Assembly: GCF_024580955.1 (NCBI RefSeq)
Contig: NZ_JANIKD010000001.1
Coordinates: forward strand, 1-64,000
Length of the DNA: 64,000 bases
Source of the DNA: Corynebacterium sp. 122RC1
Lineage (GTDB): Bacteria > Actinomycetota > Actinomycetes > Mycobacteriales > Mycobacteriaceae
Direction of reading: 5' to 3'
The stretch's first letter is position 1; every line of letters begins with the position of its first letter. The notes beneath the pieces are model-generated. The model had not been told where the DNA came from and did no database searches. It saw nothing but the letters and a program-made list of their open reading frames with translations. The position numbers and the translations under genes were made by a program. Positions 17,027 through 25,910 of this stretch are shown here, piece after piece.

Positions 17027-18730
17027 TCAGGCGTTGGCCTTCATGATGACCTCGCGCACTGCCGCGCGGGCCTCGGTGGCACCTTCTGCGTCCAGGGCTG
17101 CCTCAGCGGCGCGCTTGCATGTCTCAAAATCAACTGCGGAGAGTTGAGCACCCACACCCGCGATCGCAGTGGAAGCGGAGGAAAGGGAGTTCACGCCCAG
17201 GCCTGCGAGGACGCAAGCGAGCAGTGGATCGGCTGCGGCCTCGCCACACACACCCACGGCCGTGTTGGTGCGCTCGCCTTCCTTACAGGTGTGCGCAATG
17301 AGACGCAGCACCGCTGGCTGCCAAGGGTCGGTGAGGTACGCGAGCTGCGGGCTCATGCGGTCTGCAGCCATGGTGTACTGGGTGAGGTCGTTGGTGCCGA
17401 TGGACACGAAGTGCAGGTATGGCATGAGCTTGTCAGCCATCAAGGAAGCTGCAGGAACCTCGATCATTGCGCCTGCAATCAAGCCGCGCTCCTCACACAG
17501 GCCTGCGAACCACTTTGCCTCGCGGGCAGTAGCCACCATTGGAGCCATCACCCAGGTTGGGGCATCCTCGCCGCGGCCGAGCTCCTTTGCGGCCAAGGCG
17601 ATTGCGTCGAGCTGGCGGGTTAGCAGAGCCTCGTTTGCGCGAGCTACGCGCAGACCACGAACACCCAAGGCAGGGTTCATCTCATCAGCCATGGAGGCAA
17701 AGGCCACAGGCTTGTCCGAACCGGCGTCGAGGGAGCGCACCACAACCTTGCTGTGCGGGAACTGCTCCAGCACCTTCTTGTACACGGCGGCCTGCTCTTC
17801 CACACTTGGTTCCTCGGTAGCGGTGAGGAAGCACATCTCAGTGCGGAACAGGCCGATACCCTCTGCCTGGCTCTGCGTCGCAGCGATGCGGGCGGCGTTG
17901 CCGTCCTGGACATTAGCCAGAAGCTGCACGCGGTGGCCATCTTTGGTTTCTGCAGGCCCAGTCCACTGGGCAATGCGCTCTGCGAGCATCTTAGATTCCT
18001 GCTCTGCAGCAAGGGCAGTCTCAGGGTCCGCATCCAGGGTAACGGTACCCAAGGCGCCGTCCACTAGAACCATATCCCCAACCTTGACGTTGTGGAGCTT
18101 TTCACCCACAGCCACGATGCAGGGCACGTTGAGTTGGCGGGCGATGATAGCGGTGTGGGAGGTTGGGCCGCCGAGCTCGGTGACCAAACCCACGAACAGG
18201 TCAGTATCCAAAGCGGCGGTGTCTGCTGGGGAGAGGTCGTCTGCGAACAGGACCACCTGCTCATCAACGGTTGGCAGGCCTGGCTCCTGCTCGCCACGCA
18301 GCTCCGCGATCACGCGGTCTCGGATGTCACGCAAGTCCGTGGTGCGCTCTGCCATTACGCCGCCGGCAGCCTCAAACATAGTGACAAACTTGGTGGTTGC
18401 GGCAACCACGGCATAGTCGGCTGGGTGGCCACCCTGGATGCCCTTCTTCACAGCCTTCAGCCAGCCACGGTCGCGCACCATACCGGCGGTTGCCTTGAGC
18501 ACCTCAGCTGCAGCACCTTCTGCGCTGGCAGAGCGCTTTTCCAGGCGGGCCGCCACAGCCTCAGCGGCGGTAGTGAATCGTTCCAGCTCGGCCTCACGCT
18601 GGGATTCATCGATCACTTCGCCTGCTTGAGGCAGCTCAGGGCGAGGAGAGATCCATACTGCCTTGGCGTAGCGAACGCCAGAAACAACTGCAGTGCCCTT
18701 AATTGTTGTGTCGCTAGTCACATTATTCAA
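17027..18730 (-). CDS. ptsI: PTS enzyme I (phosphoenolpyruvate-protein phosphotransferase)
   Basis: Transfers phosphate from phosphoenolpyruvate to HPr, the first step of all PTS sugar uptake; cytoplasmic. The 567 residues fit the family. The HPr-binding and phosphohistidine domain holds His192 in GGPTSHTAIIARQ; the C-terminal barrel has LFRTEMCF, SLDAGSDKP, IEVPAASLMADK, IGTNDLTQYTMA and Cys495 in VGVCGEAAADP. The start is TTG 18730, 6 bases after AGGCGGAT; GTG 18721 is the alternative. It is divergent from fruR and separate from ptsH, the corynebacterial arrangement. Confidence 0.96.
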   Translation of the reverse strand: MNNVTSDTTIKGTAVVSGVRYAKAVWISPRPELPQAGEVIDESQREAELERFTTAAEAVAARLEKRSASAEGAAAEVLKATAGMVRDRGWLKAVKKGIQGGHPADYAVVAATTKFVTMFEAAGGVMAERTTDLRDIRDRVIAELRGEQEPGLPTVDEQVVLFADDLSPADTAALDTDLFVGLVTELGGPTSHTAIIARQLNVPCIVAVGEKLHNVKVGDMVLVDGALGTVTLDADPETALAAEQESKMLAERIAQWTGPAETKDGHRVQLLANVQDGNAARIAATQSQAEGIGLFRTEMCFLTATEEPSVEEQAAVYKKVLEQFPHSKVVVRSLDAGSDKPVAFASMADEMNPALGVRGLRVARANEALLTRQLDAIALAAKELGRGEDAPTWVMAPMVATAREAKWFAGLCEERGLIAGAMIEVPAASLMADKLMPYLHFVSIGTNDLTQYTMAADRMSPQLAYLTDPWQPAVLRLIAHTCKEGERTNTAVGVCGEAAADPLLACVLAGLGVNSLSSASTAIAGVGAQLSAVDFETCKRAAEAALDAEGATEARAAVREVIMKANA

Positions 18731-18820
18731 CGAGATCCGCCTATCTTCACAAACTCTTGATGGAATGCCTTCACATCACCACAAAAACAACATTTTCGCA
18801 ACCGATCAAACAAAGTTTTC

Positions 18821-18850
18821 TTGACAATCAAACACAAGTGGGCATACGTT
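18821..18850 (+). promoter_or_regulatory. Candidate promoter for fruR
   Basis: TTGACA (18821-18826) is followed 18 bases later by TACGTT (18845-18850). If used, transcription would start near 18857 and the fruR leader would be over 400 bases long. The 550-base gap between ptsI and fruR is AT-rich in this part and holds no recognisable gene. Confidence 0.45.
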
Positions 18851-18900
18851 TAAGGCAGATTCCAACATTTTCTATAGGTTTGCCGGTTTCCACACCAAGC

Positions 18901-18939
18901 GGATTTGACCCCAGAAACTACTTCTTTCAGGTCAAATCC
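18901..18939. repeat. Perfect 10-bp inverted repeat between ptsI and fruR
   Basis: GGATTTGACC (18901-18910) and GGTCAAATCC (18930-18939) are exact inverse complements separated by 19 bases. There is no T-tract. It could be a double operator for SugR or FruR, or a stem-loop in the fruR leader. Confidence 0.7.
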
Positions 18940-19280
18940 AGCTTAGGAAATCTGACTACCGCCAGATGAGCTGGAAAAACAGGAGTGGATCGCCGAAGGA
19001 GCACACGCTCAAACAACGGCGCTGCCCCTTCGACCCTTTCCGGCCGGCCTGTCCAGCCACCTACATCTAGCGGATCCAACCCCCAAGAAAAATGTGGGAA
19101 ATCACACAACAAAACAAAATCACGCAGTACCCAATCAACACTTTTCGGGGCTTTCACTGATTCACCTGCCCCGCAAAATGTACGACTAGACCTCATTTGC
19201 CCAAAGGGTGTTCAGGCTGCGCAGCCACAACGCCCCAAAAAACTCGAAGATTCAGTACCAATATCCAGAGAGGTGGTGAA

Positions 19281-20087
19281 ATGGCCACAGTAGAAGAGGT
19301 AGCCAACCGGCAATCCACGATCGTTGCCTTGACGCAAAAATACGGCCGAAGCAACGTCTCTGACCTCGCAGCGGAATTCAACGTCACCCCTGAAACCATC
19401 CGCCGTGACCTCAAGGCACTCGAACAGCGCGGCCACATCCGTAGGGTGCATGGTGGCGCGGTGATTGACGCGCACGCGCACCGCACCGATCTCCTTGCCA
19501 TTGACGAGGAGGATTCCGGACTACCACTCCACCAGGTGCAGCGCCGCAAGCAGGCGATCGCCGAGGCAGCGATGCACCTCATCCCCGGCCCCCAGGCCTC
19601 CATGTTTATTGATGCAGGCTCCACAACCGAGGCCTTTGCCAACGTGCTCGCCCGTTATTACGTGGGCCAGCAATGGGTGGTGGTGACTAATTCCCCTAAC
19701 GTGGCGCGCACACTGGTCTCGGCCGGAGTGCCCGAGGTAACCATCCTCGGCGGCGTGGTGAAAGGCCAGACTCAGGCTGTAGTGGGGCCGCGGGCAGTGA
19801 ATGCCTTGCAGCTCCTGCGCGCGGACGTCGCCTTCATGGGTACCTCCGGTCTCACCACCGACGACGGCCTCACCACCTCCGATCCCCGCGAAGCAGCCGT
19901 AAAAACCGCCATGATCGAACGCTGCCGCACCGCCATTGTGCTGTGCGACTCAACCAAGATCGGCAAATCTTCCACAGTCACCTTCGCCCCACTCAGCAAG
20001 GTTCATGTGGCCGTGACTGACCGCTTTGCCCCAGCAGACTTCACCTCGAAGCTCAAACCATTCCATACAAAGGTAGTTATCTCGTGA
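19281..20087 (+). CDS. fruR: DeoR-type regulator of fructose genes, FruR
   Basis: Second DeoR-family regulator of the PTS island, heading the fructose operon. I start at ATG 19281 (MATVEEVANRQ) after GAGAGGTGG, giving 268 residues; the longer frame from 19197 has a non-conserved extension. The helix-turn-helix is about 8-60 (VSDLAAEFNVTPETIRRDLK) and the sensor domain has DAGSTTEAFANVLA and VLCDSTKIGKSS. It overlaps fruK by 4 bases (GTGA), so the two are translationally coupled. It is clearly related to sugR. Fructose phosphates are the likely effectors. Confidence 0.92.
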   Translation: MATVEEVANRQSTIVALTQKYGRSNVSDLAAEFNVTPETIRRDLKALEQRGHIRRVHGGAVIDAHAHRTDLLAIDEEDSGLPLHQVQRRKQAIAEAAMHLIPGPQASMFIDAGSTTEAFANVLARYYVGQQWVVVTNSPNVARTLVSAGVPEVTILGGVVKGQTQAVVGPRAVNALQLLRADVAFMGTSGLTTDDGLTTSDPREAAVKTAMIERCRTAIVLCDSTKIGKSSTVTFAPLSKVHVAVTDRFAPADFTSKLKPFHTKVVIS

Positions 20088-21079
20088 TTCTCACCTTCAC
20101 ACCTCATCCAAGCATCGACCTCACGTTGAGCCTGCCCGAACCCATCCGCCGCGGCGCCGTCCAACGCCTCGAAGGCAGCGAATCTGTAGCCGGTGGCAAG
20201 GGGATCAACGTGGCTCAGGCGTGCGTCAAAGCTGGCAAAGAAGCTCTCGCAATCTTTCCCGCGTGCAAAAAGGACCCGTTCCTGGGGCTTGTCGACGCAG
20301 CCAACATCCCAGCACTCGCCGTGGAAATGTCCGGTAGGGTCCGCACCAACACCGCGGTGACAGAGCCCGACGGCACCACCACGAAATTCAACGGCCAGGG
20401 CCCCACGATGAACGATGCACAGCTCGAGCACGTGGCAGAAGTGCTCAAGGAACAGGCAAAGCAGGCCAATTGGGTGGTGCTCGCTGGTTCCTTGCCACCT
20501 GGGGCGCCCGATGATTGGTATGCCAGTCTGATTACGGCGGTTCGCTCCGTAGCCCCCAAGGTCAAGATCGCCGTGGATACCTCCGACGCCGCGCTCGAGG
20601 CCCTTGGCAAGCACTTTGGCACCGCCACCCCTGATCTGATCAAGCCCAACGGCGTGGAGTTGGGCCAGCTCGTGGGTACGGACGGCGAAGCCTTAGAAGA
20701 CGCAGCTCAGGAAGGCAACTTCGCCCCCGTCATCGAGGCCGCAGCTCCACTTCTTGAACAAGGTATCCAGTATGTGCTGGTGACCTTGGGTGCTGCGGGC
20801 GCGGTGCTGGTGAGCAACGCTGGCGTATGGCGTGCCACCCCGCCTCCGACCGTGGCGGTGTCCACCGTTGGCGCCGGCGATTGCACCTTGAGCGGCTTCA
20901 TCATGGGCCTCGAGGACAACCAACCCGCGCCTGAGGCCCTCGCGCTCGGCGTGGCCTACGGCTCCGCGGCGGCGTCTCTCCCAGGCACCACCATCCCCAC
21001 CCCAGAGCAGGTCAATGTGGCCGAGACCCATGTCACGCAGGTGCACAGCAACCAGCGACTCAACGTCGCACAAGCCTAA
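20084..21079 (+). CDS. fruK: 1-phosphofructokinase
   Basis: Phosphorylates fructose 1-phosphate, the product of PtsF, to fructose 1,6-bisphosphate. The 331 residues belong to the PfkB/ribokinase family. The first signature is GGKGINVAQA (38-47) and the second is VGAGDCTLSGF with the catalytic base Asp266. KPNGVEL (188-194) is the sugar kinase motif of 1-phosphofructokinases. The start is GTG 20084, inside the stop of fruR. ptsF follows after 50 bases. This is the middle gene of fruR-fruK-ptsF. Confidence 0.95.
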   Translation: MILTFTPHPSIDLTLSLPEPIRRGAVQRLEGSESVAGGKGINVAQACVKAGKEALAIFPACKKDPFLGLVDAANIPALAVEMSGRVRTNTAVTEPDGTTTKFNGQGPTMNDAQLEHVAEVLKEQAKQANWVVLAGSLPPGAPDDWYASLITAVRSVAPKVKIAVDTSDAALEALGKHFGTATPDLIKPNGVELGQLVGTDGEALEDAAQEGNFAPVIEAAAPLLEQGIQYVLVTLGAAGAVLVSNAGVWRATPPPTVAVSTVGAGDCTLSGFIMGLEDNQPAPEALALGVAYGSAAASLPGTTIPTPEQVNVAETHVTQVHSNQRLNVAQA

Positions 21080-21129
21080 ATACCTTCACTCAATACTCAT
21101 TTCTCCCCCCTCTCAGTAAAGGAATCATC

Positions 21130-23202
21130 ATGACGCAGCACGTCATCAATAGTCAGCTCGTGCGGCTTGATGTTGACTTCGGCGCCTCCACCACCGAGGT
21201 CGTCAACAATCTCGCCCAGATTGTCGTGGATGCAGGGCGAGCTTCCGACGCCAGCCAACTTGCCGCAGATGCAATCGCCCGCGAATCCAAGTCCGGGACC
21301 GGCGTACCAGGCGGCATTGCAATCCCCCACTGCCGCTCCGAGGCAGTCAGCGTGCCGACCTTGGCCTTCGCCCGCCTGACCCAGCCAGTGGACTTCTCTG
21401 GCCCTGACGGCGACGCAAACCTCATCTTCCTCATCGCTGCCCCCGCAGGTGGAGGGAAGGAGCACCTGAAGATCCTCTCCAAGCTGGCCCGTGCACTGGT
21501 GCGCAAGGACTTCGTGGAGGCTCTGCGCACCGCAGAAAGTGAAGACGCCCTGGTAGAGCTCGTGCTCGGCGTGGTCAAAGCCGAGCCCAAGAAGGCTTCT
21601 TCCTCCCCTGTAGCCGCAACACCCACTGCTGCTTCTGATGCTGCCGCCGTGGGAGCGTCGGCAGGCGAAATCACCCGGATCGTGGCGATCACAGCGTGCC
21701 CTACCGGCATTGCGCACACCTACATGGCTGCAGATGCGCTGACCCAAACTGCGGAGGCCACTGAAGGTGTGGAGCTGAAGGTGGAGACCCAGGGCTCCTC
21801 TTCGGTGACGCCGCTGCCCGCTGAGGTCATTGCCGCTGCTGACGCCGTGATCTTTGCCACCGACGTGGGGGTGAAAGACCGTGAGCGTTTTGCCGGGAAG
21901 CCTGTGATTGAGTCCGGAGTGAAGCGGGCAATCAACGAACCCGCGAAAATGATCCAGGAAGCCGTGGAAGCTGCAAAGAACCCGAATGCTCGCCGCGTTG
22001 CGGGTGCTGGTGCCGTGCAAGCCGCAAGCCCCGAAGCTGCAGGCTCAGGGCTTTCTTGGGGCAAGCGGATTCAGCAAGCCGTGATGACCGGCGTGTCTTA
22101 TATGGTGCCGTTTGTTGCCGCGGGCGGTTTGCTGCTCGCGCTGGGCTTCCTGTTCGGCGGCTACGACGTGGCTGGTGGCGCACAAGCGATCGCCTTGCAG
22201 CACTCCTTGGGCAACCTGCCGGGCAATGAAGTGGTGATCGACGGCGTTGCCACCACCTTTGACCGCTCCGGCCTTGCGCTCTACCTGGGTGCTGTGCTCT
22301 TTGCTACCGGCCAGGCAGCCATGGGCTTTGTGGTTGCCGCGCTTTCCGGCTACATTTCCTACGCTCTCGCGGGCCGCCCTGGTATCGCCCCAGGTTTCGT
22401 GGGTGGCGCAATCTCCGTGGCCGTGGGCGCTGGCTTCATCGGTGGCCTGATCAGTGGTCTGCTGGCCGGCCTGGTTGCGGCGTGGATCGCCTCTTGGCGC
22501 GTACCTCGCGTGATTGGCTCCCTGATGCCAGTGGTGATTATTCCACTGCTCACCTCGTTGATCGTTGGTCTGTCCATGTTCCTGCTGCTCGGCCGCCCAC
22601 TTGAGGGCATCATGTCCGGCCTGCAGAACTGGTTGAGCTCCATGAGCGGTAGCTCCGCCATTGTGCTGGGTATCATCCTTGGCCTGATGATGTGCTTCGA
22701 CCTCGGCGGCCCCGTGAACAAGGCAGCATACCTCTTTGCCACGGCAGGTCTTTCCACCGGCGACGAAGCCTCGATGAAGATCATGGCTGCCGTGATGGCC
22801 GCCGGCATGGTGCCACCGATCGCGCTTTCCCTGGCTACCTTTGTGCGCAAGAACCTGTTTACGCCAGCCGAGCAGGAAAACGGCAAGTCCGCTTGGCTGC
22901 TGGGTCTCTCCTTCATCTCCGAAGGCGCGCTCCCATTCGCGGCCGCCGACCCACTGCGCGTGATTCCTTCGATGATGCTCGGTGGTGCCGTGACCGGTGC
23001 GCTCACCATGGCAACGGCAACCACCTCTCGTGCTCCGCACGGCGGCATCTTTGTCCTCTTTGCAATTTCCCCAGTGTGGGGCTTCCTCATTGCCATCGTG
23101 GCTGGCACCCTAGTTTCCGCGCTCGCCGTAATCGCAATGAAGCAGTTCTGGCCCAACACCGCTGTTGAGGCTGAGGCACAGAAGGCTGCTGTAGCGGCCT
23201 AG
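21130..23202 (+). CDS. ptsF: Fructose PTS permease EIIABC
   Basis: Imports fructose and phosphorylates it to fructose 1-phosphate. One 690-residue chain carries IIA (about 1-150, phospho-His67 in AIPHCRSE), an Ala/Ser-rich linker (155-180), IIB (about 183-285, phospho-Cys190 in ITACPTGIAHTYMAA) and membrane IIC (about 345-680) with roughly eight to ten helices and FDLGGPVNKAAY. The start ATG follows AAAGGA. It is last in fruR-fruK-ptsF. A large hairpin follows before ptsH. Confidence 0.96.
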   Translation: MTQHVINSQLVRLDVDFGASTTEVVNNLAQIVVDAGRASDASQLAADAIARESKSGTGVPGGIAIPHCRSEAVSVPTLAFARLTQPVDFSGPDGDANLIFLIAAPAGGGKEHLKILSKLARALVRKDFVEALRTAESEDALVELVLGVVKAEPKKASSSPVAATPTAASDAAAVGASAGEITRIVAITACPTGIAHTYMAADALTQTAEATEGVELKVETQGSSSVTPLPAEVIAAADAVIFATDVGVKDRERFAGKPVIESGVKRAINEPAKMIQEAVEAAKNPNARRVAGAGAVQAASPEAAGSGLSWGKRIQQAVMTGVSYMVPFVAAGGLLLALGFLFGGYDVAGGAQAIALQHSLGNLPGNEVVIDGVATTFDRSGLALYLGAVLFATGQAAMGFVVAALSGYISYALAGRPGIAPGFVGGAISVAVGAGFIGGLISGLLAGLVAAWIASWRVPRVIGSLMPVVIIPLLTSLIVGLSMFLLLGRPLEGIMSGLQNWLSSMSGSSAIVLGIILGLMMCFDLGGPVNKAAYLFATAGLSTGDEASMKIMAAVMAAGMVPPIALSLATFVRKNLFTPAEQENGKSAWLLGLSFISEGALPFAAADPLRVIPSMMLGGAVTGALTMATATTSRAPHGGIFVLFAISPVWGFLIAIVAGTLVSALAVIAMKQFWPNTAVEAEAQKAAVAA

Positions 23203-23234
23203 GCTCGCTTGGACATACAACGCACTGCTCCACG

Positions 23235-23298
23235 AGGCCACGCCCGAAAGCAAGGCCCCCGGTATTTGGGGGATGACACTTGCTTGGCGGCGTGGCCT
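23235..23298 (+). terminator. Extended nested hairpin between ptsF and ptsH
   Basis: Three nested perfect stems stack: AGGCCACGCC (23235-23244) with GGCGTGGCCT (23289-23298), AAGCAAG (23248-23254) with CTTGCTT (23279-23285), and CCCCC (23256-23260) with GGGGG (23268-23272). There is no true U-tract, only TTTCGCTTT. It may terminate the fructose operon, stabilise its 3' end, or attenuate read-through to ptsH. Confidence 0.65.
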
Positions 23299-23391
23299 TT
23301 CGCTTTGAGGAATTGTCCGATTTGCGGGAAATCCCACATGTTTTGGGCAAAATCATTGTTTGTTTCGGTGGAGTTTTTTTGTTTCAGGTCG

Positions 23392-23397
23392 TAGAAT
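23392..23397 (+). promoter_or_regulatory. Candidate -10 element for ptsH
   Basis: TAGAAT lies 134 bases before the ptsH start, after a T-rich stretch (23374-23380). The implied leader of about 125 bases contains a CACCAC/GTGGTG hairpin (23483-23488 with 23500-23505) just upstream of the GAAAGGA ribosome binding site. Confidence 0.5.
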
Positions 23398-23530
23398 AGC
23401 TAACAACCCTACGGTTTCCTGCGTGGCGTCACATTTCCCTTCTGGGAGGTACTCACGCAACAATCACAAACTCTTGCCCTGCCACCACGGTGTTTCGCTG
23501 TGGTGTTGGGCGTTATGAAAGGACCATCAC

Positions 23531-23797
23531 ATGGCTTCCAAGACCGTTGTTGTCGGCTCTTCCGTTGGCCTGCACGCTCGCCCTGCTTCCATCATCGCTG
23601 AAGCCGCTGGTGAGTACGACGAAGACATCTTCCTCGCCCTCGAGGGCGAAGAGGACGACGAGACCGACGCCGCCTCCTCCCTGATGATCATGGCTCTGGG
23701 CGCTGAGCACGGCGACAAGGTCACCGTCACCTCCGAGAACGCAGAGGCCGTAGAGAAGATCGCCGCTCTGATCGAGAAGGACCTCGACGCAGAGTAG
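23531..23797 (+). CDS. ptsH: Phosphocarrier protein HPr
   Basis: Small cytoplasmic carrier that takes phosphate from enzyme I and gives it to the IIA domains. The 88 residues match HPr. The phosphorylated His15 sits in the conserved GLHARPAS. The regulatory serine region reads DAASSLMIMALGA. The ATG follows GAAAGGA. It is transcribed on its own, with an upstream promoter, a structured leader and a strong terminator, and would serve the ptsF permease and other EII proteins encoded elsewhere. Confidence 0.97.
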   Translation: MASKTVVVGSSVGLHARPASIIAEAAGEYDEDIFLALEGEEDDETDAASSLMIMALGAEHGDKVTVTSENAEAVEKIAALIEKDLDAE

Positions 23798-23816
23798 GCC
23801 ACCTACTCCCCCCTCC

Positions 23817-23853
23817 ACGGGTCACGCGATTTACATCGCATGACCCGTTTTTT
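23817..23853 (+). terminator. Rho-independent terminator after ptsH
   Basis: ACGGGTCA-C-GCGA (23817-23829) pairs with TCGC-A-TGACCCGT (23836-23848) with a single mismatch, followed by TTTTTT. Textbook strength. Confidence 0.92.
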
Positions 23854-23959
23854 CATTTCCTTGCTACAGACGGGCCACTTTGCGTGCTCACGTAGGCCTA
23901 TTGCCAAAAATCGAGCGCATCCTATTGCCCCAAAACATCGGCACCCACACACTTGACTT

Positions 23960-23977
23960 TTGTTGATATATCACATA
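23960..23977. promoter_or_regulatory. RosR-like operator before the monooxygenase/FMN reductase pair
   Basis: TTGTTGATATATCACATA matches the C. glutamicum RosR motif as I recall it (TTGTTGAYRYRTCAACWA) at 16 of 18 positions. The core TGATATATCA is a perfect palindrome. It sits 55 bases before the monooxygenase start, in the promoter region. RosR is a MarR-type, peroxide-responsive repressor whose known targets include flavin reductases and monooxygenases. Confidence 0.65.
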
Positions 23978-24032
23978 AGTTGGTTCTTGTTAGCTACCCT
24001 AGACAAAACTTCATGCACGTTAGGAACTGACC

Positions 24033-25181
24033 ATGCAATTCGGCATTTTCACCATCGGCGACCTCACCCCAAACCCCCACACCGGCGTTACCCCCACGGA
24101 GCACGAGCGCATTGAGGCAATGACCGCCATTGCCATCAAGGCCGAGGAAGTTGGCTTGGACGTCTTTGCCACCGGCGAGCACCACAACCCGCCATTTGTC
24201 CCCTCCTCCCCCACAACCCACTTGGGATATATCGCGGCGAAGACGAAAAACATTATCCTTTCCACCTCCACTACGCTGATCACCACCAATGACCCGGTGA
24301 AGATCGCCGAGGATTACGCCTTCCTGCAGCATCTAGCCAACGGGCGCACCGACCTCATGCTTGGCCGCGGTAACACCGGCCCTGTGTACCCCTGGTTTGG
24401 CAAAGACATCCGCAAGGGCATTGAGCTCGCCGTAGAAAACTACCACCTATTGCGTCGGTTGTGGCGCGAGCCAGTGGTGAACTGGCAGGGCGAGTTCCGC
24501 ACCCCGCTTCAGGGATACACCTCCACCCCTGCCCCGCTGGACGGCGTTGCACCCTTCGTGTGGCACGGCTCGATCCGCTCCCCACAGATTGCCGAGCAGG
24601 CTGCGTTCTACGGCGATGGCTTCTTCCACAACAACATCTTCTGGAACAAGGAACACACTGCTCAGATGGTGCACTCCTACCGCCGCCGCTTTGCAAAGTA
24701 CGGCCACGGCTCCGAAGAGCAGGCCATCGTGGGCCTTGGCGGGCACGTGTTCATTGGTGAAACCGAACAGGCCGCCAAAGACGAGTTCCGCCCTTACTTC
24801 GACAACGCCCCTGTGTATGGCCACGGCCCTTCCCTTGAGGAGTTCTCCTCGCTCACCCCACTTACGGTGGGCACCGTGGAGCAGGTCATTGATCGCACCA
24901 TGCAGTTTGCTGACTGGGTGGGTGACTACCAGCGCCAGCTCTTCCTGGTGGACCACGCCGGCTTGCCACTGGAGACCGTCCTCAAGCAGATCGAAATCCT
25001 GGGCACCCAGGTAGTGCCGGAGCTCCGCCGCCGGATGGAGGAACGCCGCCCAGAGGGTGTGCCATCGGACCCACCAACCCACGCGTGGCTCAAGGAGCAC
25101 AGGGATGCACCGCACTTCCTGGTGATGCCCGGATCAGACGGCGCGAACGGCGCGAACGGCGCGAACAGCACCGAAGCCTAG
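24033..25181 (+). CDS. Luciferase-like (LLM) flavin-dependent oxidoreductase
   Basis: Flavin-dependent monooxygenase of the bacterial luciferase-like superfamily, probably using FMNH2 from the reductase encoded next door. The 382 residues start with the beta-strand MQFGIFTIGD and carry FATGEHHNPPFVPSSP, LSTSTTLITTNDPVKIAEDYAFLQ-type and DLMLGRGNTG segments typical of the (beta/alpha)8 fold. The C-terminal 50 residues are extra and end in the repeat GANGANGANS. The substrate cannot be inferred. It is followed after 58 bases by the FMN reductase gene and preceded by a RosR-like operator, which suggests a role in redox stress. Confidence 0.88.
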   Translation: MQFGIFTIGDLTPNPHTGVTPTEHERIEAMTAIAIKAEEVGLDVFATGEHHNPPFVPSSPTTHLGYIAAKTKNIILSTSTTLITTNDPVKIAEDYAFLQHLANGRTDLMLGRGNTGPVYPWFGKDIRKGIELAVENYHLLRRLWREPVVNWQGEFRTPLQGYTSTPAPLDGVAPFVWHGSIRSPQIAEQAAFYGDGFFHNNIFWNKEHTAQMVHSYRRRFAKYGHGSEEQAIVGLGGHVFIGETEQAAKDEFRPYFDNAPVYGHGPSLEEFSSLTPLTVGTVEQVIDRTMQFADWVGDYQRQLFLVDHAGLPLETVLKQIEILGTQVVPELRRRMEERRPEGVPSDPPTHAWLKEHRDAPHFLVMPGSDGANGANGANSTEA

Positions 25182-25239
25182 GAGATAGAAGCCAAGCACC
25201 GGTACACAATCTGTTTTCCAGAAAGGTAGAACTGTAACT

Positions 25240-25890
25240 ATGAGAAAACTCCTCGTTGTCAGTGCAGGTCTGTCCGTACCTTCCACCACCACCCAAATAG
25301 CCCAGCGCATCGGTAGTGCGGTCAAAGGTGCAGTTTCGGCCAGGGGCGAGTCTTTGGAAGTGGATACCATTGAGCTGCGAGAGCTAGCGCAGGATTTGGC
25401 GCAGTTCATGGTGAACGGCCAAATTTCCACGCCAAAGCTGGACCAGGCGCTGCAGGCGGTGGAGCAGGCGGATGCCCTGGTGGCGGTCAGCCCAATCTTC
25501 AAGGCGAGCTACAACGGCCTGTTCAAGATGTTCTTCGACGCCATCGATAAAGACGCGCTGATTGACACCCCAGTGATTATCGCGGCAACTGCCGGCACCG
25601 CGCGCCACAGCTTGGCTCTTGAGCACGCGCTGCGCCCCCTGTTCGCGTACCTGCGCGCGGTGGTGATGCCCACCTCCCTCTTTGCTGCCACCGAGGACTT
25701 TGGCAACTCCGAGGGTGCGGTGTTTGAGAAGCGCATTCTCCGCGCCGCCGGGGAGTTGGCCGACTACATCGTTGCCACCGAAGGCCATGTGGGCGGCCTG
25801 GGCGGTTTTACCGCGGACCCTGCCCCCAAGGGCGATGCCGACGTCACCCCCTTTGCCCAAATGCTCAGCGGGCACGACGGCCGCGGCTAA
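25240..25890 (+). CDS. NADPH-dependent FMN reductase
   Basis: Flavodoxin-like reductase that supplies reduced FMN, most likely to the adjacent LLM monooxygenase. The 216 residues have the N-terminal strand KLLVVSAGLSVPSTTTQIA (phosphate loop near 9-17), VSPIFKASYNGLFKMFFDAI (about 83-103) and AATAGTARHSLALEHALRPL, all typical of the family (CE1759-type in corynebacteria). The ATG follows GAAAGGT. It is second in a two-gene operon and ends at a perfect 12-bp hairpin. Confidence 0.9.
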   Translation: MRKLLVVSAGLSVPSTTTQIAQRIGSAVKGAVSARGESLEVDTIELRELAQDLAQFMVNGQISTPKLDQALQAVEQADALVAVSPIFKASYNGLFKMFFDAIDKDALIDTPVIIAATAGTARHSLALEHALRPLFAYLRAVVMPTSLFAATEDFGNSEGAVFEKRILRAAGELADYIVATEGHVGGLGGFTADPAPKGDADVTPFAQMLSGHDGRG

Positions 25891-25910
25891 CCCAATACCC
25901 ACCCCACGGC

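Noticed and set aside
19091..19110. Possible GlxR site in the ptsI-fruR gap
   Set aside because: TGTGGGAAATCACA is two bases too short between half sites.
18985..19293. 102-codon open frame upstream of fruR
   Set aside because: No ribosome binding site, unusual Ser/Pro/Lys composition and overlap with the conserved fruR start. Left as leader sequence, though a small gene here is not excluded.
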